Positions 44,859-53,753 of a DNA stretch of 64,000 bases are shown here, piece by piece (position 1 is the stretch's first letter; every line of letters begins with the position of its first letter). Below the pieces are notes generated by a model, which ran no database searches, was not told the DNA's origin, and saw only the letters and a program-made list of their open reading frames with translations. The position numbers and the translations under genes are program-made. Origin of the DNA: Clostridia bacterium (lineage in GTDB: Bacteria; Bacillota; Clostridia; Christensenellales; Borkfalkiaceae); contig JAFVRR010000011.1 in the NCBI GenBank assembly GCA_017504165.1, forward strand, positions 269,950-333,949. The letters run 5' to 3'.

Positions 44859-47218
44859 TAAACGAAAAAACTATTCTTTCGCTAGAATACGACAAAATTT
44901 TAAAAACCATAAGCGATTTTGCCGTACTGAACAACACTAAAAACGTACTTAGCGAATATAGACCACAAACCGATTATTTAACTTGCAAACTACTTCTTGA
45001 CAAAACTAAAGAAGCAGACCTTTTGCTATATAAATACGGTATTTCTACAATTGAATATTTTGACGATATTGTTGATGAATTTGAAAGGGCAAAAAAGGGC
45101 GCAACGCTTTCTATGGGTGAACTTTTAAAAGTTGCAAAACTTTTAAGGTCTTCAAGAATAGCGTCAACTTCTATTTTAGACTTAAATGCACCGGAAATTA
45201 TTGAACTTACACGCGATGCAACATCTATTTTTTACGATTACAACTTAGAAAATTCCATTTTTACTAAGATAGTTAACGAGACTACCATTGCGGATAATGC
45301 AACTGAAAAACTTTTTGAAATTAGAAAGACTATAAGACTACTTAACGAAAGAATTAGAGAAAGACTTTTATCTTATATGCGTCAAGGTGCAAATAAATAC
45401 TTGCAAGATAACGTCGTTTCCGTAAGAAACGGAAGATACGTCGTTCCAGTAAAATCCGAACACCTTAAAAACGTAAAAGGTTTTATTCACGATAGATCGA
45501 TTTCCGGTAGCACCTTTTTCGTAGAACCGCAAGAAGTTTTAGAACTTAATAACGAACTTAGAACACAAACTCTTAATGAAAAGATTGAAATTGAGAAAAT
45601 TTTAAAAGATTTAACCAATGCGGTAGCAGTGGTCGTTCCTTCATTAGAAGAAAATTTAGTATATTTAACCGAGATAGATTTAACGTACGCAAAAGCACAA
45701 TACGCCTATAAAATCAAGGCAATTTGCCCCAAAATCAATAAAAATTGCTACACAAATATTATTAACGGCAAGCATCCGCTTATAGACAAAAATAAAGTCG
45801 TTCCAATATCTGTTGAACTTGGCAAAGACTATAATTATATTTTAATTAGCGGTCCAAATACTGGCGGAAAAACAGTAACTTTAAAACTTATTGGACTATT
45901 TACCTTACTTGCAAGTAGCGGTATTTTTATACCCGCAAGCGATGGCACGGAAATTTCAGTATTTTCCGACGTTTTCGTTGACGTTGGCGACGAGCAAAGC
46001 ATTGAACAAAACTTATCAACTTTCTCATCCCATCTTAAAAATATTATAGAAATCGTTGAAAATGCATCTTCTAATTCTTTAGTTTTAATCGACGAATTAG
46101 GCGCGGGGACAGACCCTGACGAGGGCAGTGCGCTTGCTAAAGCAATAACGATAGAACTATTAAACAAAAATTCTTACGGCGTGATAACCACGCACTATTC
46201 ATCACTTAAAGAATTTGCGATGAATAGCGAAAAAATAGTAAACGCGTCAATGGATTTTGACAGCCAAACGTACGCTCCGTTATATAGAATTAGAATAGGC
46301 TCGCCAGGTATTTCTAATGCTATTGAAATCGCAAAAAGGCTAGGCCTTAGCGAAAAATTAGTTGAAAGCGCTAAGGGTAATTTAACCGAAGAAAAACGCT
46401 CGTTTGAAAATATTTTATTACAGGCGGAAAAAGTAAGAGAAGAGGCGGAAAAATCTAAAGCGGAAATAGAAACTTTAAAACAAAAACAACTTGACCTATA
46501 TAACGAACTAAACGCTGAAAAGATTAAATTTGATAAAGAAAGAGAAAAATTCTTATCAAAAGCACACGTAGAGGCAAGAAAACTTGTCAATGAAAAATTA
46601 GAAACGGCAGAAGATTTACTTCAAGCAATGAAAGACATCTTCGATAAGGAAGAATACACCAAAAGCGACCTTGTAAATATGTCAACGATTAAAAACAAAC
46701 TAGAAAACGAAAAGTACAATCTAGACGAAAAGGAAAAAGTAATCTCTATTTACGAAGACGTTGACGTTAAAAAATTAAAAGTAGGTGATAAGGTGTTTTT
46801 AAAATCTCTTAATAATCAAGGAGAAGTATTAGAAGTAAACCAAAACAAAAATACCGTTTGGGTACAAGTAGGCCCTGTTAGAATAAACGCTAAAATTAAC
46901 GATTTATCATTTATTTCTAACCACCAAAAAACAAAAACAGTAGTAACTTTAAAAAGAAGTTCAGTGCCAGAGGCGGTAATTACCGAAATTAACGTTATCG
47001 GGCTTGACACGATTGAAGCGCTTAAAGAAGTCGAACTATTTTTAGATAAAGCGGTAACTAATAATTTAGAAGTAGTAAGAATAGTACACGGAAAGGGCTT
47101 TAAGATTTTATCAACCGCAATACACAAATACTTAAAATCCCAAAAATTTGTCGAGTCTTACCGCTTTGGCAAGTACGGAGAAGGTGAGCACGGCGTAACT
47201 ATTGTTAAATTAAAGTAA
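44855..47218 (+). CDS. mutS2: MutS2 family ATPase
   Basis: A 787-residue protein. The ABC-type ATPase has Walker A ISGPNTGGKTVTLKLIG near 330-345 and signature/Walker B segments around IDELGAGTDPDEG; a coiled-coil linker follows (about 505-620) and an Smr domain closes the protein from about 710. MutS2 proteins act in ribosome rescue in Bacillus and suppress recombination in others. The Smr domain keeps HGKG but lacks the LDLRG nuclease motif: the corresponding place reads INVIG. This is unlike MutS, which is at 53754. Confidence 0.93.
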   Translation: MINEKTILSLEYDKILKTISDFAVLNNTKNVLSEYRPQTDYLTCKLLLDKTKEADLLLYKYGISTIEYFDDIVDEFERAKKGATLSMGELLKVAKLLRSSRIASTSILDLNAPEIIELTRDATSIFYDYNLENSIFTKIVNETTIADNATEKLFEIRKTIRLLNERIRERLLSYMRQGANKYLQDNVVSVRNGRYVVPVKSEHLKNVKGFIHDRSISGSTFFVEPQEVLELNNELRTQTLNEKIEIEKILKDLTNAVAVVVPSLEENLVYLTEIDLTYAKAQYAYKIKAICPKINKNCYTNIINGKHPLIDKNKVVPISVELGKDYNYILISGPNTGGKTVTLKLIGLFTLLASSGIFIPASDGTEISVFSDVFVDVGDEQSIEQNLSTFSSHLKNIIEIVENASSNSLVLIDELGAGTDPDEGSALAKAITIELLNKNSYGVITTHYSSLKEFAMNSEKIVNASMDFDSQTYAPLYRIRIGSPGISNAIEIAKRLGLSEKLVESAKGNLTEEKRSFENILLQAEKVREEAEKSKAEIETLKQKQLDLYNELNAEKIKFDKEREKFLSKAHVEARKLVNEKLETAEDLLQAMKDIFDKEEYTKSDLVNMSTIKNKLENEKYNLDEKEKVISIYEDVDVKKLKVGDKVFLKSLNNQGEVLEVNQNKNTVWVQVGPVRINAKINDLSFISNHQKTKTVVTLKRSSVPEAVITEINVIGLDTIEALKEVELFLDKAVTNNLEVVRIVHGKGFKILSTAIHKYLKSQKFVESYRFGKYGEGEHGVTIVKLK

Positions 47219-47247
47219 TTGATTAATTTTATAATTTATGATAAAAT
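47219..47247 (+). promoter_or_regulatory. sigma-A promoter of the membrane protein-nifS-thiI operon
   Basis: TTGATT (47219-47224), 17-bp spacer, TAAAAT (47242-47247), directly after the mutS2 stop, about 20 bases before AAGGGG of the next gene. Confidence 0.72.
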
Positions 47248-47275
47248 TAAATAACTAACTAGATAAGGGGATTAT

Positions 47276-47857
47276 ATGAACAACTCTTCATTATTTGAGT
47301 GCACGATTGCGCCTCAAAAAGAAAAAACTGAAAAAACTTTTTATATTATATTTAAAATCATTAAATTTTTCTTTATATTTTTAGCAATTATAATTGCCTT
47401 TTACGCATTTTATTTTTCTAATTTTATGTGGTTAGCGGTTCTACTATCAGCAATTTTTGCGATAATTTTTCAAACCGTACAAGATAAATTCTATAACTAT
47501 TACGATTATATTTTTTGCAATGATGAAATTAGAATTTCAAAGGTTGTTAACAATAAAAGGCGTAGATTTTTAACTTGTTTTAAAATTAAAGATATTGAAA
47601 AATTAGGTTTTGTTTCAGGAGATAATTATACAAAATTATCAAATAATAGCACGTATAAAAAGATTTTCGCCAAATCAAAAATATTAGACGTAACAAATAT
47701 TTACTTTTCTATAAATGCTAACGGCGAAAGAAAACTTATTATTATGGCGTTTAATAAAAAATTTTTATCAGGGGTATTTCCAAAAATTTCATCTAAACTA
47801 TTTGATGATGATTTTACAAAATTACTAAAAGAATATGAAAAATATAATTTATCTTGA
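47276..47857 (+). CDS. membrane protein of unknown function
   Basis: A 193-residue protein with two hydrophobic helices (about 23-49 and 52-67) and a soluble C-terminal half of beta character with basic patches (RRRFLTCFKIKDIEKLGFVS). The layout recalls Clostridial DUF6106-type proteins, but this is not confirmed. The gene ends 23 bases inside the cysteine desulfurase gene, so the two are likely coupled and under the promoter at 47219. Confidence 0.65.
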   Translation: MNNSSLFECTIAPQKEKTEKTFYIIFKIIKFFFIFLAIIIAFYAFYFSNFMWLAVLLSAIFAIIFQTVQDKFYNYYDYIFCNDEIRISKVVNNKRRRFLTCFKIKDIEKLGFVSGDNYTKLSNNSTYKKIFAKSKILDVTNIYFSINANGERKLIIMAFNKKFLSGVFPKISSKLFDDDFTKLLKEYEKYNLS

Positions 47858-48971
47858 TAACGGAGCAACAACAAAGCCCGACATAAAAGCAATTGAATAC
47901 GCAAGTGCGTTTATAACAGATAATTATTTCAACCCTTCGGCAACCTATCACGAAGGCATTCAAGTTGCAAACGAACTAAAAAGTGCTAAAGAAACTTTTA
48001 AAAAAGTAATAGGTAACAACTTTGAAATTTTATTCACGTCTTGCGGTACAGAATCGGATAATACCGCCGTATTTTCTTATTCTAAACGGGGTAATATTGT
48101 AACCACACTTGCCGAACATTCTGCAATACACGCTCCTTTTACACATTTAAAAAATCAAGGGCTAGACGTAAGATTTGCTAAAATTAACGAAGACGGTAGC
48201 GTAAATATTGATAGTTTACTATCGCTTATTGACAAAAACACAACCTTTGTATCCGTAATCCACGTAAACAACGAAACGGGCGCAATTAACGACATAAACA
48301 AAATTGCAAAACTAATTAAACAAATAAATCCTAGCGTTATTTTCCACTCTGACGGGGTACAAGCGTTTATGAAAATACCTTACGCTTTATCTAACGATAT
48401 TGACCTTTATTCAGTATCCGCGCATAAAATCAACGCATTAAAGGGCACGGGGGCATTATTTATTAATAAACGCATTAAAAACCTTAAACCTTTAATCTTG
48501 GGCGGTGGACAAGAAAATGGGCTGAGAAGTGGCACAGAAAACGTTTACGGCATAAAAGTTTTTGAATATGCAACGAAAAAGCATTACGAAACATTAGTTT
48601 CCGACTATAATAAAGTTAAACAACTTAAACAACTGTTACTATCTAATTTAAATTACGATATATTTAAAGTAATATCTTCTAATAACGCATCGCCTTACGT
48701 TATCTCTTTATCAGCAGTAGGTTTAAAAGGGGAAGTTTTAATGCATTCTCTTGAAGAAGACGGTATTATAATAGGCACAGGCTCGGCTTGTTCTTCTAAA
48801 AATAGGCACAGTCGTGCGCTTAAAGAGGCAGGGCATGACGAGAACGTTTTAGACGGGGTTATAAGAATTAGTTTTTCTTACGAATCCACCGAAGAAGAAG
48901 TTAAATATTTAATAGAAAAATTAAACTTACGCGCTGAAAATTTAAAAAGGACCATATATAAACTACAATGA
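47835..48971 (+). CDS. cysteine desulfurase (NifS/IscS-like)
   Basis: A 378-residue PLP enzyme that takes sulfur from cysteine. It begins IYLDNGATTKPDI, has the Schiff-base Lys in SVSAHKINALKGTGAL near 196-199, and the persulfide Cys in GTGSACSSKNRHSRAL near 318. thiI follows with a four-base overlap, so it most likely supplies sulfur for 4-thiouridine (NifZ-type role in Bacillus). No iscU/sufU is adjacent, so an Fe-S cluster role is not indicated by context. Confidence 0.92.
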   Translation: MKNIIYLDNGATTKPDIKAIEYASAFITDNYFNPSATYHEGIQVANELKSAKETFKKVIGNNFEILFTSCGTESDNTAVFSYSKRGNIVTTLAEHSAIHAPFTHLKNQGLDVRFAKINEDGSVNIDSLLSLIDKNTTFVSVIHVNNETGAINDINKIAKLIKQINPSVIFHSDGVQAFMKIPYALSNDIDLYSVSAHKINALKGTGALFINKRIKNLKPLILGGGQENGLRSGTENVYGIKVFEYATKKHYETLVSDYNKVKQLKQLLLSNLNYDIFKVISSNNASPYVISLSAVGLKGEVLMHSLEEDGIIIGTGSACSSKNRHSRALKEAGHDENVLDGVIRISFSYESTEEEVKYLIEKLNLRAENLKRTIYKLQ

Positions 48972-50122
48972 AAAAAGTATTAATAATTCGTTGGTGCGAA
49001 ATCCATTTAAAAGGCAAAAATCGCAACTATTTTGAAAAACTGCTTGAAGATAATATCAGGCATTCCATAAAAGAAATTCCTTGTAAATTCGTTAAAATTC
49101 AAGGTAGATACCTTTTGCGAGACTTTGATGAATTTAATGAAGACGTTTTAATTCAAAAGTTATTAAAAATTAGCGGTATACATACAATTTCGGTAGCAAA
49201 CTCAGTACCGTCTACAATGGAAGACATTTCTAATATTGCCGTTGAAATTTGCAAATATAAAAAAGGCACTTTTAAAGTTGAAACGAATAGAGCGGACAAG
49301 AAATTCCCAATCCATTCTACAGACTGTTCAAGGGAAATCGGCGCTAAAATTTTATCAAGTAACCACGATTTAACCGTTGACGTGCATCATCCTGAAACTA
49401 TCGTTAATATAGACATTCGTGAAAGTGGTAGGACACTTGTATTTACCGATTTTATTAAAGGTATGGGCGGTATGCCAACAGGTAGCGCAGGAAAAGGTAT
49501 TCTTATGCTTTCGGGTGGCATCGATAGTCCGGTTGCGGGGTATATGATTGCAAAGCGCGGTATGAGATTAGAGGCTATTCATTTCCATTCTTATCCGTAC
49601 ACAGGCGAACTTGCTAAAGAAAAGGTTATAACACTTGGCAAAATGATTGGCGAATATTCTAACGGATTAACATTACATATAGTTAAGTTTACCGAAATTC
49701 AAGAGGCAATTCACGAAAAATGTCCGGAAGAATATATGATTACAATGATGCGAAGATTTATGATGAGAATTGCTGAAATTATCGCAAAAAACGTAGGCGC
49801 TCAAACGATAATTACCGGCGAAAGTTTAGGTCAAGTCGCATCACAAACTATTGAAAGTATAACTTCGTCAAATAGCGTTGTTAAAATGCCTGTTCTAAGA
49901 CCGCTTATCGCTTTTGATAAGTTAGATATAATTGAAATATCTGAAAAAATAGGCACTTTTGAAACGTCTATTTTACCATACGAAGATTGCTGTACCGTAT
50001 TTTTACCTAAGTACCCAATAATTAAACCTAAACTTGAAAACGTTGAAAAAATAGAAAAGGCTTTAGACGTTGATGTTCTTATCGCTAAAGCACTTGAAAA
50101 CGTTGAAACCATTAAACTTTAA
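48968..50122 (+). CDS. thiI: tRNA 4-thiouridine synthetase ThiI
   Basis: A 384-residue enzyme that adenylates U8 of tRNA and transfers sulfur. N-terminal ferredoxin-like and THUMP domains (about 1-165), then PP-loop SGGIDSPVAGYMIAKRG near 178-194, and TGESLGQVASQTIESI. The C-terminal rhodanese domain of proteobacterial ThiI is absent, as in most Firmicutes. It overlaps the desulfurase by four bases. Confidence 0.96.
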   Translation: MKKVLIIRWCEIHLKGKNRNYFEKLLEDNIRHSIKEIPCKFVKIQGRYLLRDFDEFNEDVLIQKLLKISGIHTISVANSVPSTMEDISNIAVEICKYKKGTFKVETNRADKKFPIHSTDCSREIGAKILSSNHDLTVDVHHPETIVNIDIRESGRTLVFTDFIKGMGGMPTGSAGKGILMLSGGIDSPVAGYMIAKRGMRLEAIHFHSYPYTGELAKEKVITLGKMIGEYSNGLTLHIVKFTEIQEAIHEKCPEEYMITMMRRFMMRIAEIIAKNVGAQTIITGESLGQVASQTIESITSSNSVVKMPVLRPLIAFDKLDIIEISEKIGTFETSILPYEDCCTVFLPKYPIIKPKLENVEKIEKALDVDVLIAKALENVETIKL

Positions 50123-50128
50123 ACTAAA

Positions 50129-50160
50129 AGAAGTTACCACAATAGTGATAACTTTTTTTT
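50129..50160 (+). terminator. intrinsic terminator after thiI
   Basis: AAGTTACCAC pairs with GTGATAACTT with one mismatch and an AATA loop, followed by a run of eight T residues. It overlaps the end of the convergent PBP gene by two bases. Confidence 0.82.
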
Positions 50161-52342
50161 ACATATCCCACCAATCTTCATTAGTTATTTTTAAATTGTT
50201 TTTACTGTAATTTATAGAATTTAAGATAAATTCGTGATTTTTACCCATTGTATCTATAAAAATTAAACTATACTCGTAAACTCCGTAATCGTTTAAAGTG
50301 TCAAAAAACTCGCTTACATAATCTCCACTATATACCGTTATTTTTTGATTTCTATACTTTCTATAAATTTTTAAAGTTTTGCAATTTTCCGCATTTATTT
50401 TTATGGTAACGTTTCCGTTTTGAAGTAATATAGTAGGGGTTTCAAGTTTAAAATCACTAGTTGTTGTTTGAATTTTTGGAATACTACCGTTAATATAATA
50501 AAAATTTTCACCGTTTTTATCATAAACGTATTCCATATTATCTACAAGTTTTTCTCTGTTTAACTTTATAGCCGTTACACCACATGGAATATCAAAATCA
50601 TTTGGTTTATGGTTTTTATATAACAGGTTTAAAATTTCACGGTTTATAAGCGTAGGATAGCCACCGCCAGTTACGCTTAAGTCCATTTTATCGCCATTTT
50701 CTTTACCTAACCACACACCAATGGTGTGTTCGGTAGTGTACGATATAGAATATGCGTCTAAATTACCGTTATTATCTCCGTTAGTTCCTGTTTTTGCACA
50801 AACTTGATAATTTAAATCTTTTAATTTTTTAGAAGTACCACTTTTTACACCATCAATAAGCATATCATTAACAATATAAGCAGTTTCTTTTGAAAAAACT
50901 TGCATTGGTATTGGCTTATTATTAAAAACTTCTTTACCATTTACAATAACTTTTCTAATAAAGGATGATTTTAAATAATTTCCATCGTTATTAAAAGGGG
51001 AATAAGCATCACAAATTTCTTTAAGCGTCATACCGCCGTTAATACTTCCTAGCGCGCAACTTAACCCCTCGTTCGTTATATTTATACCCAATTTATTTGC
51101 ATACTTATTAACTTTTTTAATAGTAAATCCATCAAGTAGTTTTACACAAGGAATATTTAAACTGTTTTTTAACGCGTCTTTAACTGTAACGTTACCATAA
51201 CATTTACCGCCGTAGTTTTTAGGGGAGTATCCACTAAAATTTATAGGTGAATCGTTTATAATTGACGACTCGGTTATAAAATTTTCTTCAATCATAGGCG
51301 CGTAAATAAGCCATGGTTTAACTGTTGACGCAGGACATCTTGAAAAAATAGAATTTTTACCACAAAATGCGATAATACCGCTATTTTTATTGTTTTTTAC
51401 AATTTTAATTTCGTCTACGTTTGCAACTTCAACCAATTCAATTTCTCTAATTTCTTTTTGAACGTTAGCATTTAGATAGGTGTATACTTTAATAGTTTCG
51501 TTATTATATGGATTTTCACTTATAATATTTTCTATTTCAAGTTTAACTGCCGATATATAATCGTCAAAATAATTAGTTTTTACACCTTGCGATATAGATA
51601 CTACTTCCTCTTTACTGGAAATATAATCATTTTTTGATATATATCCACAGTCGAGCATTGCTTTAAGTACTGTATTTTTTCTTTTATTTGCGTTTTCATA
51701 TGAATATAAAGGGGAATAATAGTTTGGAGACTTTATAAGCCCTGCAAGCATTGCTGATTCGCTTAAATTTAGTTTATCTGCAGTTTTATTGAAATATAAA
51801 TTTGACGCTTCGTTTATACCGTAAGCGTTTTTACCAAAATAAATCGTATTTAAATACTTTTCAAGTATTTGATATTTATCGTACTTTTTCTCCAATTCTT
51901 TAGTTATCTTAAATTCGGCAACTTTTCTTTTTAACGTTTTTTCACTGTTTAAATGAGTATTTTTTATAAGTTGTTGAGAAATAGTCGACGCCCCTTCTTT
52001 AAAAGACATACTTTTAACGTTTTTTAAAGTAGCGCCTAATATTCTTTTATAATCAACACCATCGTGTTTAAAAAATTTTCTATCTTCTATCGCAATAAAA
52101 GCGTTAATAGTATCGCTACTTAATTTATCAATCGAAATATAACTATTTTTTCCGCCATTAGTTTCTTCTTTTATTAAACTGTCGTTATCATCGTAATATT
52201 CTATTTTTTTCATAACGGTAGTAAGTTTAGTTTGGTCTAATTTGTAATCTTTTACAGAAATAAATAGATAGGATAGCGCTATTAACACAATAAGACAAAT
52301 GCTAAAAGTTGAAATTAAAATAATTTTTAATGCCGTTTTCAT
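50159..52342 (-). CDS. class A penicillin-binding protein (PBP1A-like)
   Basis: A 727-residue bifunctional peptidoglycan synthase. A signal anchor lies at about 7-29; the GT51 glycosyltransferase domain starts near 80 with AIEDRKFFKHDGVDYKRI and includes EGASTISQQLIKN; the transpeptidase has STVK near 337-340, SLNIP (SxN motif) near 388 and KTGTNGDN near 514. A beta-rich extension of about 130 residues follows. It is transcribed divergently from miaB. No pbp-linked cell-division gene is close. Confidence 0.93.
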   Translation of the reverse strand: MKTALKIILISTFSICLIVLIALSYLFISVKDYKLDQTKLTTVMKKIEYYDDNDSLIKEETNGGKNSYISIDKLSSDTINAFIAIEDRKFFKHDGVDYKRILGATLKNVKSMSFKEGASTISQQLIKNTHLNSEKTLKRKVAEFKITKELEKKYDKYQILEKYLNTIYFGKNAYGINEASNLYFNKTADKLNLSESAMLAGLIKSPNYYSPLYSYENANKRKNTVLKAMLDCGYISKNDYISSKEEVVSISQGVKTNYFDDYISAVKLEIENIISENPYNNETIKVYTYLNANVQKEIREIELVEVANVDEIKIVKNNKNSGIIAFCGKNSIFSRCPASTVKPWLIYAPMIEENFITESSIINDSPINFSGYSPKNYGGKCYGNVTVKDALKNSLNIPCVKLLDGFTIKKVNKYANKLGINITNEGLSCALGSINGGMTLKEICDAYSPFNNDGNYLKSSFIRKVIVNGKEVFNNKPIPMQVFSKETAYIVNDMLIDGVKSGTSKKLKDLNYQVCAKTGTNGDNNGNLDAYSISYTTEHTIGVWLGKENGDKMDLSVTGGGYPTLINREILNLLYKNHKPNDFDIPCGVTAIKLNREKLVDNMEYVYDKNGENFYYINGSIPKIQTTTSDFKLETPTILLQNGNVTIKINAENCKTLKIYRKYRNQKITVYSGDYVSEFFDTLNDYGVYEYSLIFIDTMGKNHEFILNSINYSKNNLKITNEDWWDM

Positions 52343-52394
52343 CTTGAAATAGTTTATTTACTTTAATAATAATTATGTAATATTTAAAATTTAC

Positions 52395-52423
52395 TTGAAA
52401 TTTTATTAACTTTTATATATAAT
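52395..52423 (+). promoter_or_regulatory. sigma-A promoter of miaB-mutS-mutL-miaA
   Basis: TTGAAA (52395-52400), 17-bp spacer, TATAAT (52418-52423). The miaB ATG starts only eight bases after the -10 element, which puts it at or one base from the transcription start. Confidence 0.75.
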
Positions 52424-52431
52424 ATATAATT

Positions 52432-53745
52432 ATGAAATTTTATAAAGTTATTACGTATGGTTGTCAAATGAACGTGCACGAGTCTGAAAAGTTAGCGGGA
52501 ATGTTAGAAGAACTCGGTTACAAGTCAACTGACGACGATAAAAAAGCAAATATAATAGTTTTTAATACATGTTGTGTAAGAGAAAACGCCGAACAACGCG
52601 CTCTTGGCAATATCGGTGCTTTAAAACCGCTTAAAAAAAGGCGCAAAGATTTAATTATTGCAGTAGGCGGTTGTATGATGCAACAAAATGGAAAAGCGGC
52701 AATGCTTAAAGATAGATATCCATTCGTTGACGTTATTTTTGGCACGCACAACTTATCAATGTTTAAAGAATACGTTGAAAAGCGTTTACAAACGGGAAAA
52801 TCGCTTATTAAAATCGTTGACGACGACGGTAAAATTATTGAAAACGTACCAAAAGCAAGAACGAGTTATCCTAACGCTTGGGTAAACATTATGTACGGTT
52901 GTAATAACTTTTGCACCTACTGCATAGTACCTTACGTTAGGGGTAGAGAAAAAAGTAGAGAACCTGAAGAAATTTTAAAAGAAGTAGAGTCGCTAGTTAA
53001 ACAAGGCTATAAAGAAATTACTTTACTTGGACAAAACGTTGACTCTTACGGTAAAACTTTAAAAACACCTTGCGATTTTGCCGATTTAATCGAAAAAATT
53101 GCAAAAATAGACGGCAAGTTTAGAATAAGATTTATGTCAAATCACCCTAAAGATATCAACGAAAAATTAATTAGGGTTATGATGTCTTCCGATAAAATTT
53201 GCAAATCTATCCATTTGCCAATTCAAGCGGGTTCTGATAGAATTTTAGACCTTATGAATAGGCGTTACACTCAAGAAAAATATCTTGAAGAAGTAAAAAT
53301 GATACGCTCGTTTTACCCCGATTTTGCAATAACTACCGATATTATGATAGGTTTCCCAACTGAAACTGAAGAAGACTTTTTAGAAACGCTTAAAGTAGTT
53401 AACGAAATTAGATACGACGGAGCGTTTACCTTCGTTTATTCTAAGCGCTCAGGCACGAAAGCGGCGGAAATGGACGGGCAAGTACCCGAAGAAGTTAAAA
53501 AAGATAGAATTATTCGTTTAGTTGATAGACAAAACGAAATTAATAGAGAAAAATCACTTAAATACGTAAACGAAGTAGTTGAAGTATTATGTGAAGATTA
53601 CGATAGTAAAAAAGGTATATACCAAGGTCGCGACGATAGGGGTAGAATGATTTATTTTACTAGCGAAAAAGACCTTATTGGCGAGTTTGTTAACGTTAAA
53701 ATAACAAAAACTGGCGGAATTACCTTACACGGCGAAATTATTTAG
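52432..53745 (+). CDS. miaB: tRNA-2-methylthio-N6-dimethylallyladenosine synthase
   Basis: A 437-residue radical-SAM methylthiotransferase acting at A37 after MiaA. The N-terminal domain has the three auxiliary-cluster Cys (YGCQMNVHES, NTCCVRENA, VGGCMMQQ), the radical-SAM motif GCNNFCTYCIVPYVRG, and a C-terminal TRAM domain. No Shine-Dalgarno precedes the ATG; given the promoter at 52395 it may be translated from a leaderless mRNA. It heads the miaB-mutS-mutL-miaA operon, a common Firmicutes order. Confidence 0.97.
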   Translation: MKFYKVITYGCQMNVHESEKLAGMLEELGYKSTDDDKKANIIVFNTCCVRENAEQRALGNIGALKPLKKRRKDLIIAVGGCMMQQNGKAAMLKDRYPFVDVIFGTHNLSMFKEYVEKRLQTGKSLIKIVDDDGKIIENVPKARTSYPNAWVNIMYGCNNFCTYCIVPYVRGREKSREPEEILKEVESLVKQGYKEITLLGQNVDSYGKTLKTPCDFADLIEKIAKIDGKFRIRFMSNHPKDINEKLIRVMMSSDKICKSIHLPIQAGSDRILDLMNRRYTQEKYLEEVKMIRSFYPDFAITTDIMIGFPTETEEDFLETLKVVNEIRYDGAFTFVYSKRSGTKAAEMDGQVPEEVKKDRIIRLVDRQNEINREKSLKYVNEVVEVLCEDYDSKKGIYQGRDDRGRMIYFTSEKDLIGEFVNVKITKTGGITLHGEII

Positions 53746-53753
53746 GAGATATT

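Noticed and set aside
52343..52394. Promoter for the class A PBP gene on the - strand
   Set aside because: Only weak hexamers (TTCAAG with CATAAT) were found in AT-rich DNA; support too low.
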